Part shown: positions 37,153-45,097 of the stretch, in pieces
Layout of the letters: each line of letters begins with the position of its first letter
Position numbering within the stretch: the first letter of the stretch is position 1
Assembly (NCBI GenBank): GCA_041739525.1
Contig: JBGSNQ010000184.1
Coordinates: 18,679 to 82,678, forward strand
DNA length: 64,000 nt
Source: DATJGR01 sp041739525
GTDB lineage: Bacteria > Pseudomonadota > Gammaproteobacteria > Pseudomonadales > Azotimanducaceae
Direction: 5' to 3'
Notes under the pieces: generated by a model
Told to the model about the DNA's origin: nothing
Databases searched by the model: none
What the model saw: the letters and a program-made list of their open reading frames with translations, nothing else
Position numbers and translations under genes: made by a program

Positions 37153-37946
37153 TGGGAGTTCCTTCGGTTGGCCGAACTGTCGATGGATAAACCGAACTTC
37201 GCAGCGTATCAGGGCCACCATGAACCGCGCGACTAATGGAGCCCGATGCCACCGTGAAGATCATTCCATTGAAGGCGTCGCCGCGCTCGACCGCGACTTC
37301 GCGCAAAAGGAATCGATAGTAGGACGGCTGCCTCAAGAAACCGACCCACGAAGACGCAGTCATATCGAGAAAGTTGGTGGTTCAGGTCCTACGGTGTTCG
37401 AACGGTTTGGTTAGTGTTTCTGATCGACTCGGCAGCCGTAGCTGAACGAGTTCCGCGTGAACACGGGAAGGATCGTGGGACACCACTCCCTGACCTGACA
37501 GTGCCGATATCCGGCGACACAGAGCCTCTTCGGTTGAAGAGAACATCTGCGCCAGTACCAACGGACCTACACAGTCAGGTCTTACTTCGAACGTGGTTTT
37601 CTGAAGTCACCTCCTCTGGATAATGCTGCGGAGCCGCGGGGTTGATGAATTGTCTCGCGTCGCCTAAGGCGAATCGCTCGACGTCGATGGAAGCTGGGCC
37701 GATGCCCGACTTGAACGAACGGATCGAAGATCCTGAGTCTCGACGATGAACCGATGACCTTGACGGTCATTGCGACATTGCACAGTTCTCGGTGTCGCTG
37801 TTGCAGTGATTGAGCGTCTGCTTCGCTGTCCGGTTGGCTTGCGCCAGGCTGGAACGACCTGCCACTTTAAACGCAGTGGCCGCGTATAAATCGTTCGTGG
37901 GTGCAGCTTGAGCGCCGAAACTGCGGCCGTCACTTCGAAATCCGAC

Positions 37947-38060
37947 CGCGGATCCGCGTAGTTATTGGCGTGTAGCCGTCGTCACTACCCCGCTTCGCTT
38001 TGTAGTGACGACGGCACCTTCGGGGCGTCGCGCGGATCGCGGCGGGCATGCGCCCGCCAC
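37947..38060. repeat. Cluster of perfect inverted repeats
   Basis: Contains CGCGGATCCGCG (37947-37958), a 14-bp perfect inverted repeat GCCGTCGTCACTAC (37975-37988) / GTAGTGACGACGGC (38002-38015) with a 13-base spacer, and GGCGGGC-ATGC-GCCCGCC just after 38040. No T-tract follows the 14-bp hairpin, so it is not a simple terminator. It could be an origin, a transfer origin or a structured RNA. Confidence 0.65.
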
Positions 38061-38295
38061 GATCCCTGCTCAAGTTGTTACCGCGCCTTCGGTTCGCGTT
38101 CTCGCGTACAACGCGCGTCGCCTGATTTCCGCTGTCGCGGCTGCGCGCATGTGTGGTGCGCTCCGCCACCATCGGTTCTCGGCTCGCCCGTTCTTGCGAG
38201 GTCGCAGCGTGTCGGTCGCGTCCGAGGTCCAGCGCGAGCGTAGGCGTGTCCGCGCATCGTGCGATTCCACGTCACCGACAGCGGGTCTCAGGAGC

Positions 38296-38318
38296 GAGTG
38301 GGCTCAATGAGCCCACTC
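38296..38318. repeat. 23-bp palindrome, copy 1
   Basis: GAGTGGGCTCA-A-TGAGCCCACTC, perfect 11-bp arms. It recurs with one central base changed at 38402-38424. Confidence 0.8.
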
Positions 38319-38324
38319 GTCGAC

Positions 38325-38395
38325 CGTTACAGAATTTGTTCTGACGTGTAAGAAAAGACGCGCGCCTTGACTCGGTCGTTACAGATTCTGTTACG
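38325..38395. repeat. Two copies of CGTTACAG-type 14-mer downstream of replication gene
   Basis: CGTTACAGAATTTG at 38325-38338 and CGTTACAGATTCTG at 38377-38390. Related copies lie at 38823-38836 and, inverted, at 38899-38912 inside the gene. The second copy runs into the gene's stop codon. Confidence 0.6.
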
Positions 38396-39536
38396 GCTTG
38401 CGAGTGGGCTCACTGAGCCCACTCTGAAGATTGGGCATGCCGAGCACCGCGCGCAGCTCGGCGAGGGAGGACTGCGCGGTAGCAATCGCAGCTGCGCGAT
38501 CTGGCGACGTGTCCGCCGGAGCCGCGATCGGGCGTGCGCGCTCGCGCGCCCTCGCCTCACGCTCCGCCTCGACATTGAGCGCCAGATTGGCCTGAAACTC
38601 GCCTTTCAATGCCGCGCGACACAGCGACGCCAGGAAGCTCAGATCGTCGTACACCGTAGGCATGCCGCGCCGCTCGGCGCGAATGCGTCCTTCGGTCTCA
38701 TCCAAGATGCGTTGGCGAAGCTCCGCAGGCACGGCGGCCAGATGGCGACCAGCCAGATCACATTGGTTCGCCGAAAAACGACCGGGATACGTCAGGGGTT
38801 CACCGCGCTCGTTCGTCGTCAGCGTTACAGAATCTGGAATACCTGTAGTAGTAGTTGTCTTCTCTCGTATACATAAAGAACTACTACTACGGTGTTGCAG
38901 ATTCTGTAACGTCACAAATTTCGACGTTTTCGAGTTTTGGCGGAAGCGTTCCCCGCCTTCGGCTTGCCTTGCGTTGTGGAGGTTGACCGCCGCGCGCGTG
39001 TCCTGCGCAACGGCACACACCCGGGCGTGTGGGTGCGTCAGCGACGCCTCGAGGAATTGCAGATACTGCGGATCGAGATGCAGCGTGTCCGTCAGCGGTA
39101 AGGGTTCATCGTGCAACGCATAGATGTTGCGCCGAAACCGGCCACACGGTTCGCGTAGTCGCGCACACAGTGTCAGCCACCGGGCGATCCGCAGTATTGC
39201 GATACAGCGTACGACGGTCGTCTTTGAGGCGATGTTCGCCTTCCGACAGATCTCCGCGTAACTCGGGAAGTTTGAGCTACCCGCCCCTCTTGCGTGTCGT
39301 TTAACTACCATCCAAACGAGCTTGTCGACCGGCTCGAGGGTCGGATCCTGAATCACGCTGTCGGGAATGGCCTCATGCCGATTGCCGACAAACAGCATCG
39401 CGTCATGAGCGACCGGTTCACCGTGAACCCGCGTGACCGTCGCTTCCATCAACGCATCGAGCGCGAGGGTCTCCGGACGCACGGATGAATCATCCGTCTC
39501 CGCTGACCCATGCTGCTCGGATTCAGCCAGGATCAA
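38391..39536 (-). CDS. STY4528-type integrative element replication protein
   Basis: 381 residues if it starts at TTG 39536, which overlaps the stop of the integrase remnant (TTGA); the frame extends to 39602 only because of the inserted RIT element. Family motifs: ALDALMEATVTRVHG, FVGNRHEAIPDSVI, VDKLVWMVVKRHARG, a winged-helix ASKTTVVRCIAILRIARWLTL, GRFRRNIYALHDEPLPL. Such proteins are found in ICE modules and are thought to start element replication. The middle is low complexity (RSSSS...TTTTT) because the DNA there is a long inverted repeat. The RIT insertion has separated it from its likely operon partner, the integrase. Confidence 0.82.
   Translation of the reverse strand: MILAESEQHGSAETDDSSVRPETLALDALMEATVTRVHGEPVAHDAMLFVGNRHEAIPDSVIQDPTLEPVDKLVWMVVKRHARGAGSSNFPSYAEICRKANIASKTTVVRCIAILRIARWLTLCARLREPCGRFRRNIYALHDEPLPLTDTLHLDPQYLQFLEASLTHPHARVCAVAQDTRAAVNLHNARQAEGGERFRQNSKTSKFVTLQNLQHRSSSSLCIREKTTTTTGIPDSVTLTTNERGEPLTYPGRFSANQCDLAGRHLAAVPAELRQRILDETEGRIRAERRGMPTVYDDLSFLASLCRAALKGEFQANLALNVEAEREARARERARPIAAPADTSPDRAAAIATAQSSLAELRAVLGMPNLQSGLSEPTRKP
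38402..38424. repeat. 23-bp palindrome, copy 2
   Basis: GAGTGGGCTCA-C-TGAGCCCACTC, in the last codons of the STY4528-type gene. Differs from copy 1 only at the central base. Confidence 0.8.
38823..38912. repeat. 90-bp nested inverted repeat inside replication gene
   Basis: Outer arms CGTTACAGAATCTG (38823-38836) and its complement (38899-38912); inner arms GTAGTAGTAGTT (38845-38856) and AACTACTACTAC (38880-38891). The centre has GTATAC. It lies in frame within the gene and encodes the Ser/Thr-rich stretch. Likely a protein-binding or origin site. Confidence 0.75.
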
Positions 39537-39550
39537 CGTCCCAGATAGAC
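39533..39550 (-). pseudogene. 3' remnant of integrase gene displaced by RIT insertion
   Basis: On the minus strand these bases read GTC TAT CTG GGA CGT TGA, that is V-Y-L-G-R-stop, the usual C-terminus of this integrase family. The main integrase gene, 3.5 kb away on the same strand, now ends V-Y-C-G-R-stop using RIT terminal sequence. Confidence 0.7.
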
Positions 39551-39578
39551 CAAATGTGCAGCTGCACATTTTGTCTAT
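39545..39578. repeat. 34-bp palindrome at left RIT junction
   Basis: 17-bp arms with a single mismatched pair, dyad between 39561 and 39562, core AAATGTGCAGCTGCACATTT. It starts in the integrase remnant (GTCTAT on the minus strand) and ends in the RIT terminal repeat, so it spans the insertion junction. Confidence 0.75.
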
Positions 39579-39717
39579 TGTGGGAGGTAGAACGTTATGC
39601 AAAGTGCCGTGGCCAAGTGCCCTGCGAGTAAGGCGTTCGCTTTAGATCACTGCACATAACATTTCATGATCAGCCTCCCGGCGGCCGTCGAGGTCGTCTT
39701 TCACGAGGAGGTCGATC

Positions 39718-40986
39718 ATGGATCAGTCCAACAACGATTCAGTTGCAGACAACGAGCCGTTGGCACGGCTTGTCGCACGCGCCTTGAGCCAGCTGGAGAA
39801 GCTTCGCTATAGCAGCAGATCGCTGCGACGGTACCGAACGATCTGGCACCATCTCATCGCCTTTTCGCGACAGCAAAATCTGGGAGAGGCGTACTCGGAC
39901 GATCTGGCGGCCCGCTTCGTGGACACGTATCGGATGCACGACGGCGAGTTCGTTGCGCAACAAGGCGGATGGCGGCGGCACGTTGAGTTCGGCGTCAAGG
40001 TGCTCGACGTTTTCGCGCACGATGGGCGCATCGAGCGTTGCATCACCGACATGCAAACGATCCACGTCCCGCCGGCCATGAAGAAGTCCCTGCGCGACTA
40101 CGAACAGTACTGCCGGGATCGACGTCATCTTCGAGTGTCGACGCTTCGCGAGCGGCTTCGCGAGATCGCGATATTCCTGGATTTCCTCGGCGCAAGGAAC
40201 GTCAAGAGGCTGGTTCAGTTGCAGCCGGCCGATCTCACCGCATTCGTCAGCTCCCAGCATCGTCTGCGACCCAAGACCGTCGCCCGGATCGTCTCCGATG
40301 TGCGGGTGTTTCTGCAGTTCTTGCTCCTGCGCGGGATCTTGCAGCGGGATCTCAGTCATGCGCTGCCGAAGATCCGAGTCACCCGGGATGCCACCATCCC
40401 ATCGGTCTGGCCACCGGAACTCGTTGGCAGGCTCCTCGAGGTCGTTGATCGCAGCTCGCCCAGAGGCAAACGCGACTACGCGATCCTTTTGCTCGCCTGT
40501 CGCTTGGGCTTGCGCGTGGGGGATATCCGAACGTTGCGGCTCGATGATCTCAACTGGGAAGCGGCCCACATCGCGATTACGCAGGCCAAGACCGGCGCGC
40601 CGCTCTGCTTGCCACTGACCGAAGAAGTCGGCACGGCATTGATCGATTATCTGCAGAGCGGCCGGCCACGGACTGACCGTCGCGAGGTATTCCTCAGTCT
40701 GCGGCCGCCGTGCGCGCCATTCGCGGAGAACGCCCGCCTGCATCACATCGTCAGCTATTGGAAGGAACTCGCGGGCATCCATTTCCGGACCGAACAACGC
40801 CACGGACTGCACTCGCTACGCCACACCCTCGCGACGCAACTACTCCGTCAGGAGACGCCGGTTCACATCATCTCCGCGATCCTCGGTCACGCGACAACAA
40901 CAGCGACGTTGATCTACGCCAAGGCGGATGTGGAAGCTCTGCGCGGGGCCGCGCTGAACACCGAGGAGGTGCGCCATGTCGAATAG
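39718..40986 (+). CDS. Tyrosine recombinase, first gene of RIT element
   Basis: 422 residues; GAGGAGG lies eight bases before the ATG. N-terminal core-binding domain ends near residue 215, catalytic domain follows: Arg in CRLGLRVGDIRTLRLDDL, a Lys in QAKTGAPLCLPL, HSLRH (His-x-x-Arg), GHATT His, and the Tyr in LIYAK. It overlaps the second gene by 11 bases, showing coupled translation. Acts with its two partners to move the element. Confidence 0.93.
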   Translation: MDQSNNDSVADNEPLARLVARALSQLEKLRYSSRSLRRYRTIWHHLIAFSRQQNLGEAYSDDLAARFVDTYRMHDGEFVAQQGGWRRHVEFGVKVLDVFAHDGRIERCITDMQTIHVPPAMKKSLRDYEQYCRDRRHLRVSTLRERLREIAIFLDFLGARNVKRLVQLQPADLTAFVSSQHRLRPKTVARIVSDVRVFLQFLLLRGILQRDLSHALPKIRVTRDATIPSVWPPELVGRLLEVVDRSSPRGKRDYAILLLACRLGLRVGDIRTLRLDDLNWEAAHIAITQAKTGAPLCLPLTEEVGTALIDYLQSGRPRTDRREVFLSLRPPCAPFAENARLHHIVSYWKELAGIHFRTEQRHGLHSLRHTLATQLLRQETPVHIISAILGHATTTATLIYAKADVEALRGAALNTEEVRHVE

Positions 40987-41959
40987 AACACCTGACATTC
41001 GGTTCGGCAGCCCGCTTGCGTCGCTCATGGAACAGTTCGTCCAGGAGAAGCGGGCCTGTGGCTACCGCTATCATGAGCCCGTTCGGTTGTTGGCGCGGTT
41101 CGATCGCTTTTTATCCGGCGAGGCGTTATCGCAGCACGAGCTACCCCGCGATCTGACCCGCCAGTGGCTCGCTAAACAACCTCACGAGGGCGCGGCAACC
41201 CACCAGCATCGCATCTCCATCGTGCGTCAGTTCGCGATGTACATGCGCCGGCTGGGGTATTCCGCCGAGGTACCGGACGGAACGCTGACGGCAAAGTGTG
41301 GTGGCGGATTTGTACCGCGCATCCTGACGCACGCCGAGATTCGCCAGCTGTTTGACGCGGTCGATCAGCTGACACCGACTGCGCACGCACCGCTGCGCCA
41401 TCTCATCATGCCGGAGGTTTTCCGCCTGCTGTACGGCTGCGGCTTCCGGCTCGGCGAGGTGCTGCATTTGCGCGTCGCCGATGTCGACCTTGACCGCGGC
41501 ATCCTGACAGTGCGCGAAGCCAAGTTCGGCAAGGATCGCCTGGTTCCTCCAGCGGTGCCGTTAGTGCAGCGCCTGCGGCAGTACGCCGCGGGCTTCGGAT
41601 CTCGTCCCTCGGATGCGTTCTTCTTCCCGTCGCGCCACGGCGGTGCGTGGAGTATCGGTGCGGTTTATCGTCAATACCGACGGCTACTGCTGGAGTGTGG
41701 GATCCCACACGCCGGCCGAGGCAAGGGACCGCGAGCCCATGATTTGCGCCACACGTTCGCCGTCCATAGCCTGTTGCGCTGGTACCAAGAAGGTGCCGAC
41801 CTCGACGCCAAGCTGCCGGTGTTGGCGACCTATCTGGGCCATCAGTCGCTGATCGGAACACAGCGTTATCTGCATCTGACGGCGGAACTGTTTCCGCAGA
41901 TTGCCGTGCGCGCCAATGCCGCGTTTGGTGATGTGATCCCGCGGAGCATCGCATCATGA
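40976..41959 (+). CDS. Tyrosine recombinase, second gene of RIT element
   Basis: 327 residues; GAGGAGG precedes the ATG. Catalytic set: Arg in YGCGFRLGEVLHLRV, Lys in AKFGKDRLVP, HDLRHTFAVHS, GHQSLIGT, Tyr in QRYLHL. N-terminal SAM-like domain has RACGYRYHEPVRLLARFDRF. The stop overlaps the third gene in ATGA. Confidence 0.93.
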   Translation: MSNRTPDIRFGSPLASLMEQFVQEKRACGYRYHEPVRLLARFDRFLSGEALSQHELPRDLTRQWLAKQPHEGAATHQHRISIVRQFAMYMRRLGYSAEVPDGTLTAKCGGGFVPRILTHAEIRQLFDAVDQLTPTAHAPLRHLIMPEVFRLLYGCGFRLGEVLHLRVADVDLDRGILTVREAKFGKDRLVPPAVPLVQRLRQYAAGFGSRPSDAFFFPSRHGGAWSIGAVYRQYRRLLLECGIPHAGRGKGPRAHDLRHTFAVHSLLRWYQEGADLDAKLPVLATYLGHQSLIGTQRYLHLTAELFPQIAVRANAAFGDVIPRSIAS

Positions 41960-42966
41960 AGCCGACCGACTTCTCCGTGCACGTGACCCGCTTCTTAACG
42001 CATTACCTCACCGCGCAACGCAATCTGAGCCCCAACACCATCAAGGCTTACCGCGACGTGTTCACGCTCCTGCTCCGGTTCTGTCGCGATGTCCGCGGCA
42101 TCGCCTTGGAACGATTGTCGCTTGCCCAGATCGACGCAACTCTGGTCGAGGCGTTTCTGGATCACCTGAGCCAGGACAGGCATTGCTCGATCCGTACACA
42201 GAACCATCGGCTGGCGACTTTGCACGCGTTCTTCCGCTATGTGCAGTCGGAGGTGCCGGAGCGATTACTGCAGAGCCAGCAAATCCTGGCTATTCCTTTG
42301 CGGCGTCACCCGCGGCCGAGCGTCGGCTACCTCTCCAAAGAGTACCTCGCACAGATCCTCGCGCAACCCGATCTACGCATGCGCTCGGGTCGCCGAGATG
42401 CGGTCCTGCTCAGCGTGCTCTACGACACCGGCGCGCGCGTGCAAGAGTTGATCGACCTCAATGCCGGCGACGTTCGCCTGGATCCGCCGGCACAGGTGCG
42501 GCTCATGGGCAAGGGACGCAAGATGCGCGCCGTACCGTTGATGGACGCGACGACGCAGCTCCTGCGCGACCATCTCCGCGAGAACTGTCTGGATCGCCCC
42601 GAACACGCTGATCAGCCGCTCTTCAAAAACCGGCAGGGCTCACGACTCACGCGCACGGGTGTGCGTTACGTCCTGCAACGGCATGTCGAGAAAGTACGCA
42701 GCGATCATCCCGGCTTCACGCAGCCGGTCAGCCCGCATAGCCTGCGCCACACGAAGGGCATGCACCTGCTGCAGAGCGGTGTTTCGTTGGACATCATCCG
42801 CGACTTCCTCGGCCACGTGGATGTGAAAACGACACAGATCTATGCACGGGCGAACCTTGAGATGAAACGCAAGGCACTCGAAATAGTCGCTGCCGATTCG
42901 CCGCTCCCCAAGATCCCGTCGTGGCAGCAGAACAAGACATTGCTCGAATGGCTGCACTCGCTGTAA
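41956..42966 (+). CDS. Tyrosine recombinase, third gene of RIT element
   Basis: 336 residues. N-terminal domain contains YLTAQRNLSPNTIKAYRDVF, the usual XerC/D-like start. Catalytic set: Arg in YDTGARVQELIDL, Lys in MGKGRKMRAVPL, HSLRHTKGMHLL, GHVDVKTTQIY with the Tyr nucleophile. All residues needed for activity appear present in each of the three proteins. Confidence 0.93.
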   Translation: MKPTDFSVHVTRFLTHYLTAQRNLSPNTIKAYRDVFTLLLRFCRDVRGIALERLSLAQIDATLVEAFLDHLSQDRHCSIRTQNHRLATLHAFFRYVQSEVPERLLQSQQILAIPLRRHPRPSVGYLSKEYLAQILAQPDLRMRSGRRDAVLLSVLYDTGARVQELIDLNAGDVRLDPPAQVRLMGKGRKMRAVPLMDATTQLLRDHLRENCLDRPEHADQPLFKNRQGSRLTRTGVRYVLQRHVEKVRSDHPGFTQPVSPHSLRHTKGMHLLQSGVSLDIIRDFLGHVDVKTTQIYARANLEMKRKALEIVAADSPLPKIPSWQQNKTLLEWLHSL

Positions 42967-43095
42967 TGCGACGCGGTCACGTATTGCCGCTTCGTCAACC
43001 GAGCCTTTCCACATCCAGCCGGAATCTTATGTTGAGTGCCCTTGGCTCAAATGCCCCACTATCAAACCGCTGGAGGCGTCGCTGCACATAACAAC

Positions 43096-43962
43096 TTACC
43101 TCCCACAATAAACGGTGGTGATCTGCTCGCGCTCATGACCAAGCTCTCGGCTGATCATCATGCGTGCCTCCCGATCCACAGCGCGCTGAGTCAGTGTCAG
43201 ATCCGCATGCGCAGGTCCGCCGGCCGCGGGCGCTTTGAAACCGGTCAACTCCTCGAATCGCGCTTGGGCGTAGGCATGCCGGAGGCCGTGTAGCTTCGAC
43301 AGACCTGCCGCACTTGTTTGACGTTCGTAGATACGCAGCTGTTGTCGGTAGTTGCGTTGCGGTGGGATCAATGAGCCGCGACCGGCGACCTGGTGCGCAC
43401 GGTCGAGTACCGCGCGTTGCGCATCGGTACGAAGCGGAATCACCCGTGCCTTACCGCCCTTCGTCCAGCTGTCCTTCAACGTCACGCGATCGCCGCCGTC
43501 GGCGAAGCTGGGGCTGAACTTGATCGCCTCCTCGCGACGCAGCCCGAACACTTGTTGGAGTTCGAGATTCATTCGGACGTAGGGATCGTTGATCTGAGCC
43601 AGGTCAGCAGGATCCACGACTCTCGCCTTCGAGATTCCATTGCTGAACACCCGATCAGGCACACCGTAGTGCGCATTCGACCGAGCAACGACGTTCTGCC
43701 GATCGACCTTCTCGGCCAACCAGCGCAATGTCGCGAGTCGATTCTTGACGGTTCCGACGGACAGCTCGGCGCGTTGCCAGTGACTGACGAGCGCATCGAC
43801 GTGTTTGGGTTTCAACGATCCAACACCCATTCCGCGGAAACCGAGCGCATGGAGCTGATCTGCGATGAGCGTCAATACCCGCTCGCGATCGTGCTGCGTC
43901 GCAAAGCTGCCATCGCGGTTCCGCTGGCATAGCTGCTTCAGTTGATGATTGAGATCGCGCAT
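43096..43962 (-). CDS. Tyrosine integrase of integrative element, 3' end remade by RIT insertion
   Basis: 288 residues with the N-terminal domain of phage_integrase_N_1 type (LNHQLKQLCQRNRDGSFATQ) and an integrase catalytic domain with FGLRREEAIKF (Arg), TKGGKARVIPL (Lys), LHGLRHAYAQ and GHEREQITTVYCGR (His, then Tyr nucleophile). The last four codons Y-C-G-R-stop come from the end of the RIT element; the native VYLGR-stop end lies at 39533-39550. Since Tyr is retained and only Leu to Cys is changed, the enzyme may still work. Confidence 0.88.
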   Translation of the reverse strand: MRDLNHQLKQLCQRNRDGSFATQHDRERVLTLIADQLHALGFRGMGVGSLKPKHVDALVSHWQRAELSVGTVKNRLATLRWLAEKVDRQNVVARSNAHYGVPDRVFSNGISKARVVDPADLAQINDPYVRMNLELQQVFGLRREEAIKFSPSFADGGDRVTLKDSWTKGGKARVIPLRTDAQRAVLDRAHQVAGRGSLIPPQRNYRQQLRIYERQTSAAGLSKLHGLRHAYAQARFEELTGFKAPAAGGPAHADLTLTQRAVDREARMMISRELGHEREQITTVYCGR

Positions 43963-44403
43963 GCCTCATGAGCGTCTAACGATGCACGCCAACCGATCAT
44001 CAATGGCGCGATCGCGTCAAACGCTGTCCTCGACAGAACCAGCCCAAATCAACATTAGCTCTTCCTGGCCCATCGGGCTGCAACAAACCTCTTCACGGTT
44101 TGCTGCAATTTATTGCGGAGCACATGCCGCGACACTGAGCAACCCTGCGGCATCGAAGCGCATCTATCGCGCCATAGCGTACCTGTCTGCCAACTCTGCC
44201 CAGACAGGGATCTCTGCGTCATCGTCCAGCACGTGCGATCGAACTCGGCAAACGGTGACGAGGCATGCACCAGCATTACTCTGTGCAGCCAAAAAATCAC
44301 GCGCGGACAAGTTGTGATTTGCACTTCTGTGGATCGAAGGGAACAAACAGAATCCACGCATGATCAGAAATACGCCCACGGTGCACTTGCTACTGCGATT
44401 AAT
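43963..44403. other. Intergenic between integrase and excisionase-like genes
   Basis: 441 bases upstream of both divergent genes. No coding frame with a site. It could hold the element's regulatory region; I see no clear dyad. Confidence 0.4.
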
Positions 44404-44787
44404 GTGAACCAAGCAGAAAAAACATCGATAGGAAATAGTTGGCTGACTCTCCCGGCAGCATGCCGCGCCTTCGGATGGACAAAGGGCCAGATTCGATCGA
44501 AGATCGCGCGACATTGGCGGCGCGGATGTCATTGGGCGGTCGTCGACGGCCGCGTGATGATCAATTGGCCTGAGGTCGAAGCGCGCTACGCCGCTCAAAG
44601 AATTGGGTCCGTTTTGGGTCCGCGCCTACCCCAATCGTCTCTCAATGGTCCTGGCTACCCTGGAGGAGGGAAGGTTCTCGACGACGCACGCTCAGCCGGC
44701 GAGCGCTTTGGCGTCGCTCAACGCAATCTCGCTCAATTTGACGACCAATTTCTGATCATCGGTAATCGGCGGGCCTTCGTGCAGTAA
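44404..44787 (+). CDS. Possible excisionase-like DNA-binding protein
   Basis: 127 residues from a GTG; the start is uncertain and no strong site is seen. Residues ~10-60 look like a winged-helix excisionase: WLTLPAACRAFGWTKGQIRS, then RRGCHWAVVDGRVMINWPEVEARY. Excisionases direct integrases toward excision, which suits the divergent integrase gene. The C-terminal third overlaps a convergent frame and is probably not conserved. Confidence 0.6.
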   Translation: MNQAEKTSIGNSWLTLPAACRAFGWTKGQIRSKIARHWRRGCHWAVVDGRVMINWPEVEARYAAQRIGSVLGPRLPQSSLNGPGYPGGGKVLDDARSAGERFGVAQRNLAQFDDQFLIIGNRRAFVQ

Positions 44788-44937
44788 GTATTTGACATGT
44801 CCGTACGCACCGCGATGTACATGCAATTCCCGCGTGTCGCGGTTGTACATCCACTGGCAAAATGGTCCATCAGCGCCGTCATCCCACCAGGCACCCGCCA
44901 ATGAACCATCTTCGGTTTCTGTCGTCTGGTGTCGCAT
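44692..44937 (-). CDS. Small hypothetical protein
   Basis: 81 residues from an ATG with GGGGGAGG nine bases upstream. Sequence includes WWDDGADGPFCQWMYNRDTRELHV... in beta-rich style and a helical tail DDQKLVVKLSEIALSDAKAL. No family recognised. It overlaps the excisionase-like frame tail to tail by 96 bases. Confidence 0.5.
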   Translation of the reverse strand: MRHQTTETEDGSLAGAWWDDGADGPFCQWMYNRDTRELHVHRGAYGHVKYLLHEGPPITDDQKLVVKLSEIALSDAKALAG

Positions 44938-45097
44938 TGATACCAGCCTCCCCCTCATTTGCGCAGATACTAAGCCGTTAGTCGTTCGGCTGGGCTGCTT
45001 AGTAGCTGCTTAGCCTGACCGTGAGGTCAACGGGCGCACGATTTCAGATTACTCTGCTGTGGTATGCGCGCAAATGACCGTAACGCAGGACAACGGG

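Larger units (their letters stand above)
37153..38390. other. Long noncoding region next to replication gene, rich in inverted repeats
   Basis: About 1.2 kb without a supported gene. 37153-37940 shows nothing recognisable. 37947-38060 is packed with dyads and 38296-38390 holds a palindrome and two copies of a 14-base repeat; these are listed separately. Position downstream of an STY4528-type gene suggests a maintenance or transfer region of an integrative element. Confidence 0.5.
39573..43113. mobile_element. Recombinase-in-trio (RIT) element
   Basis: Three overlapping tyrosine recombinase genes bounded by inverted ends. The 17-base terminal repeat GTYTATTGTGGGAGGTA is at 39573-39589 and inverted at 43097-43113; GTTATG follows it at both ends after four bases. 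Within the ends a TTATG...AGTGCC...TGCCC motif recurs in direct orientation (about 39594 and 43028). The element splits the last codons of an integrase gene. Three adjacent recombinases of ~422, 327 and 336 residues fit RIT elements. Confidence 0.85.

Noticed and set aside
39739..40812. 357-codon minus frame
   Set aside because: Antisense shadow of the first RIT recombinase.
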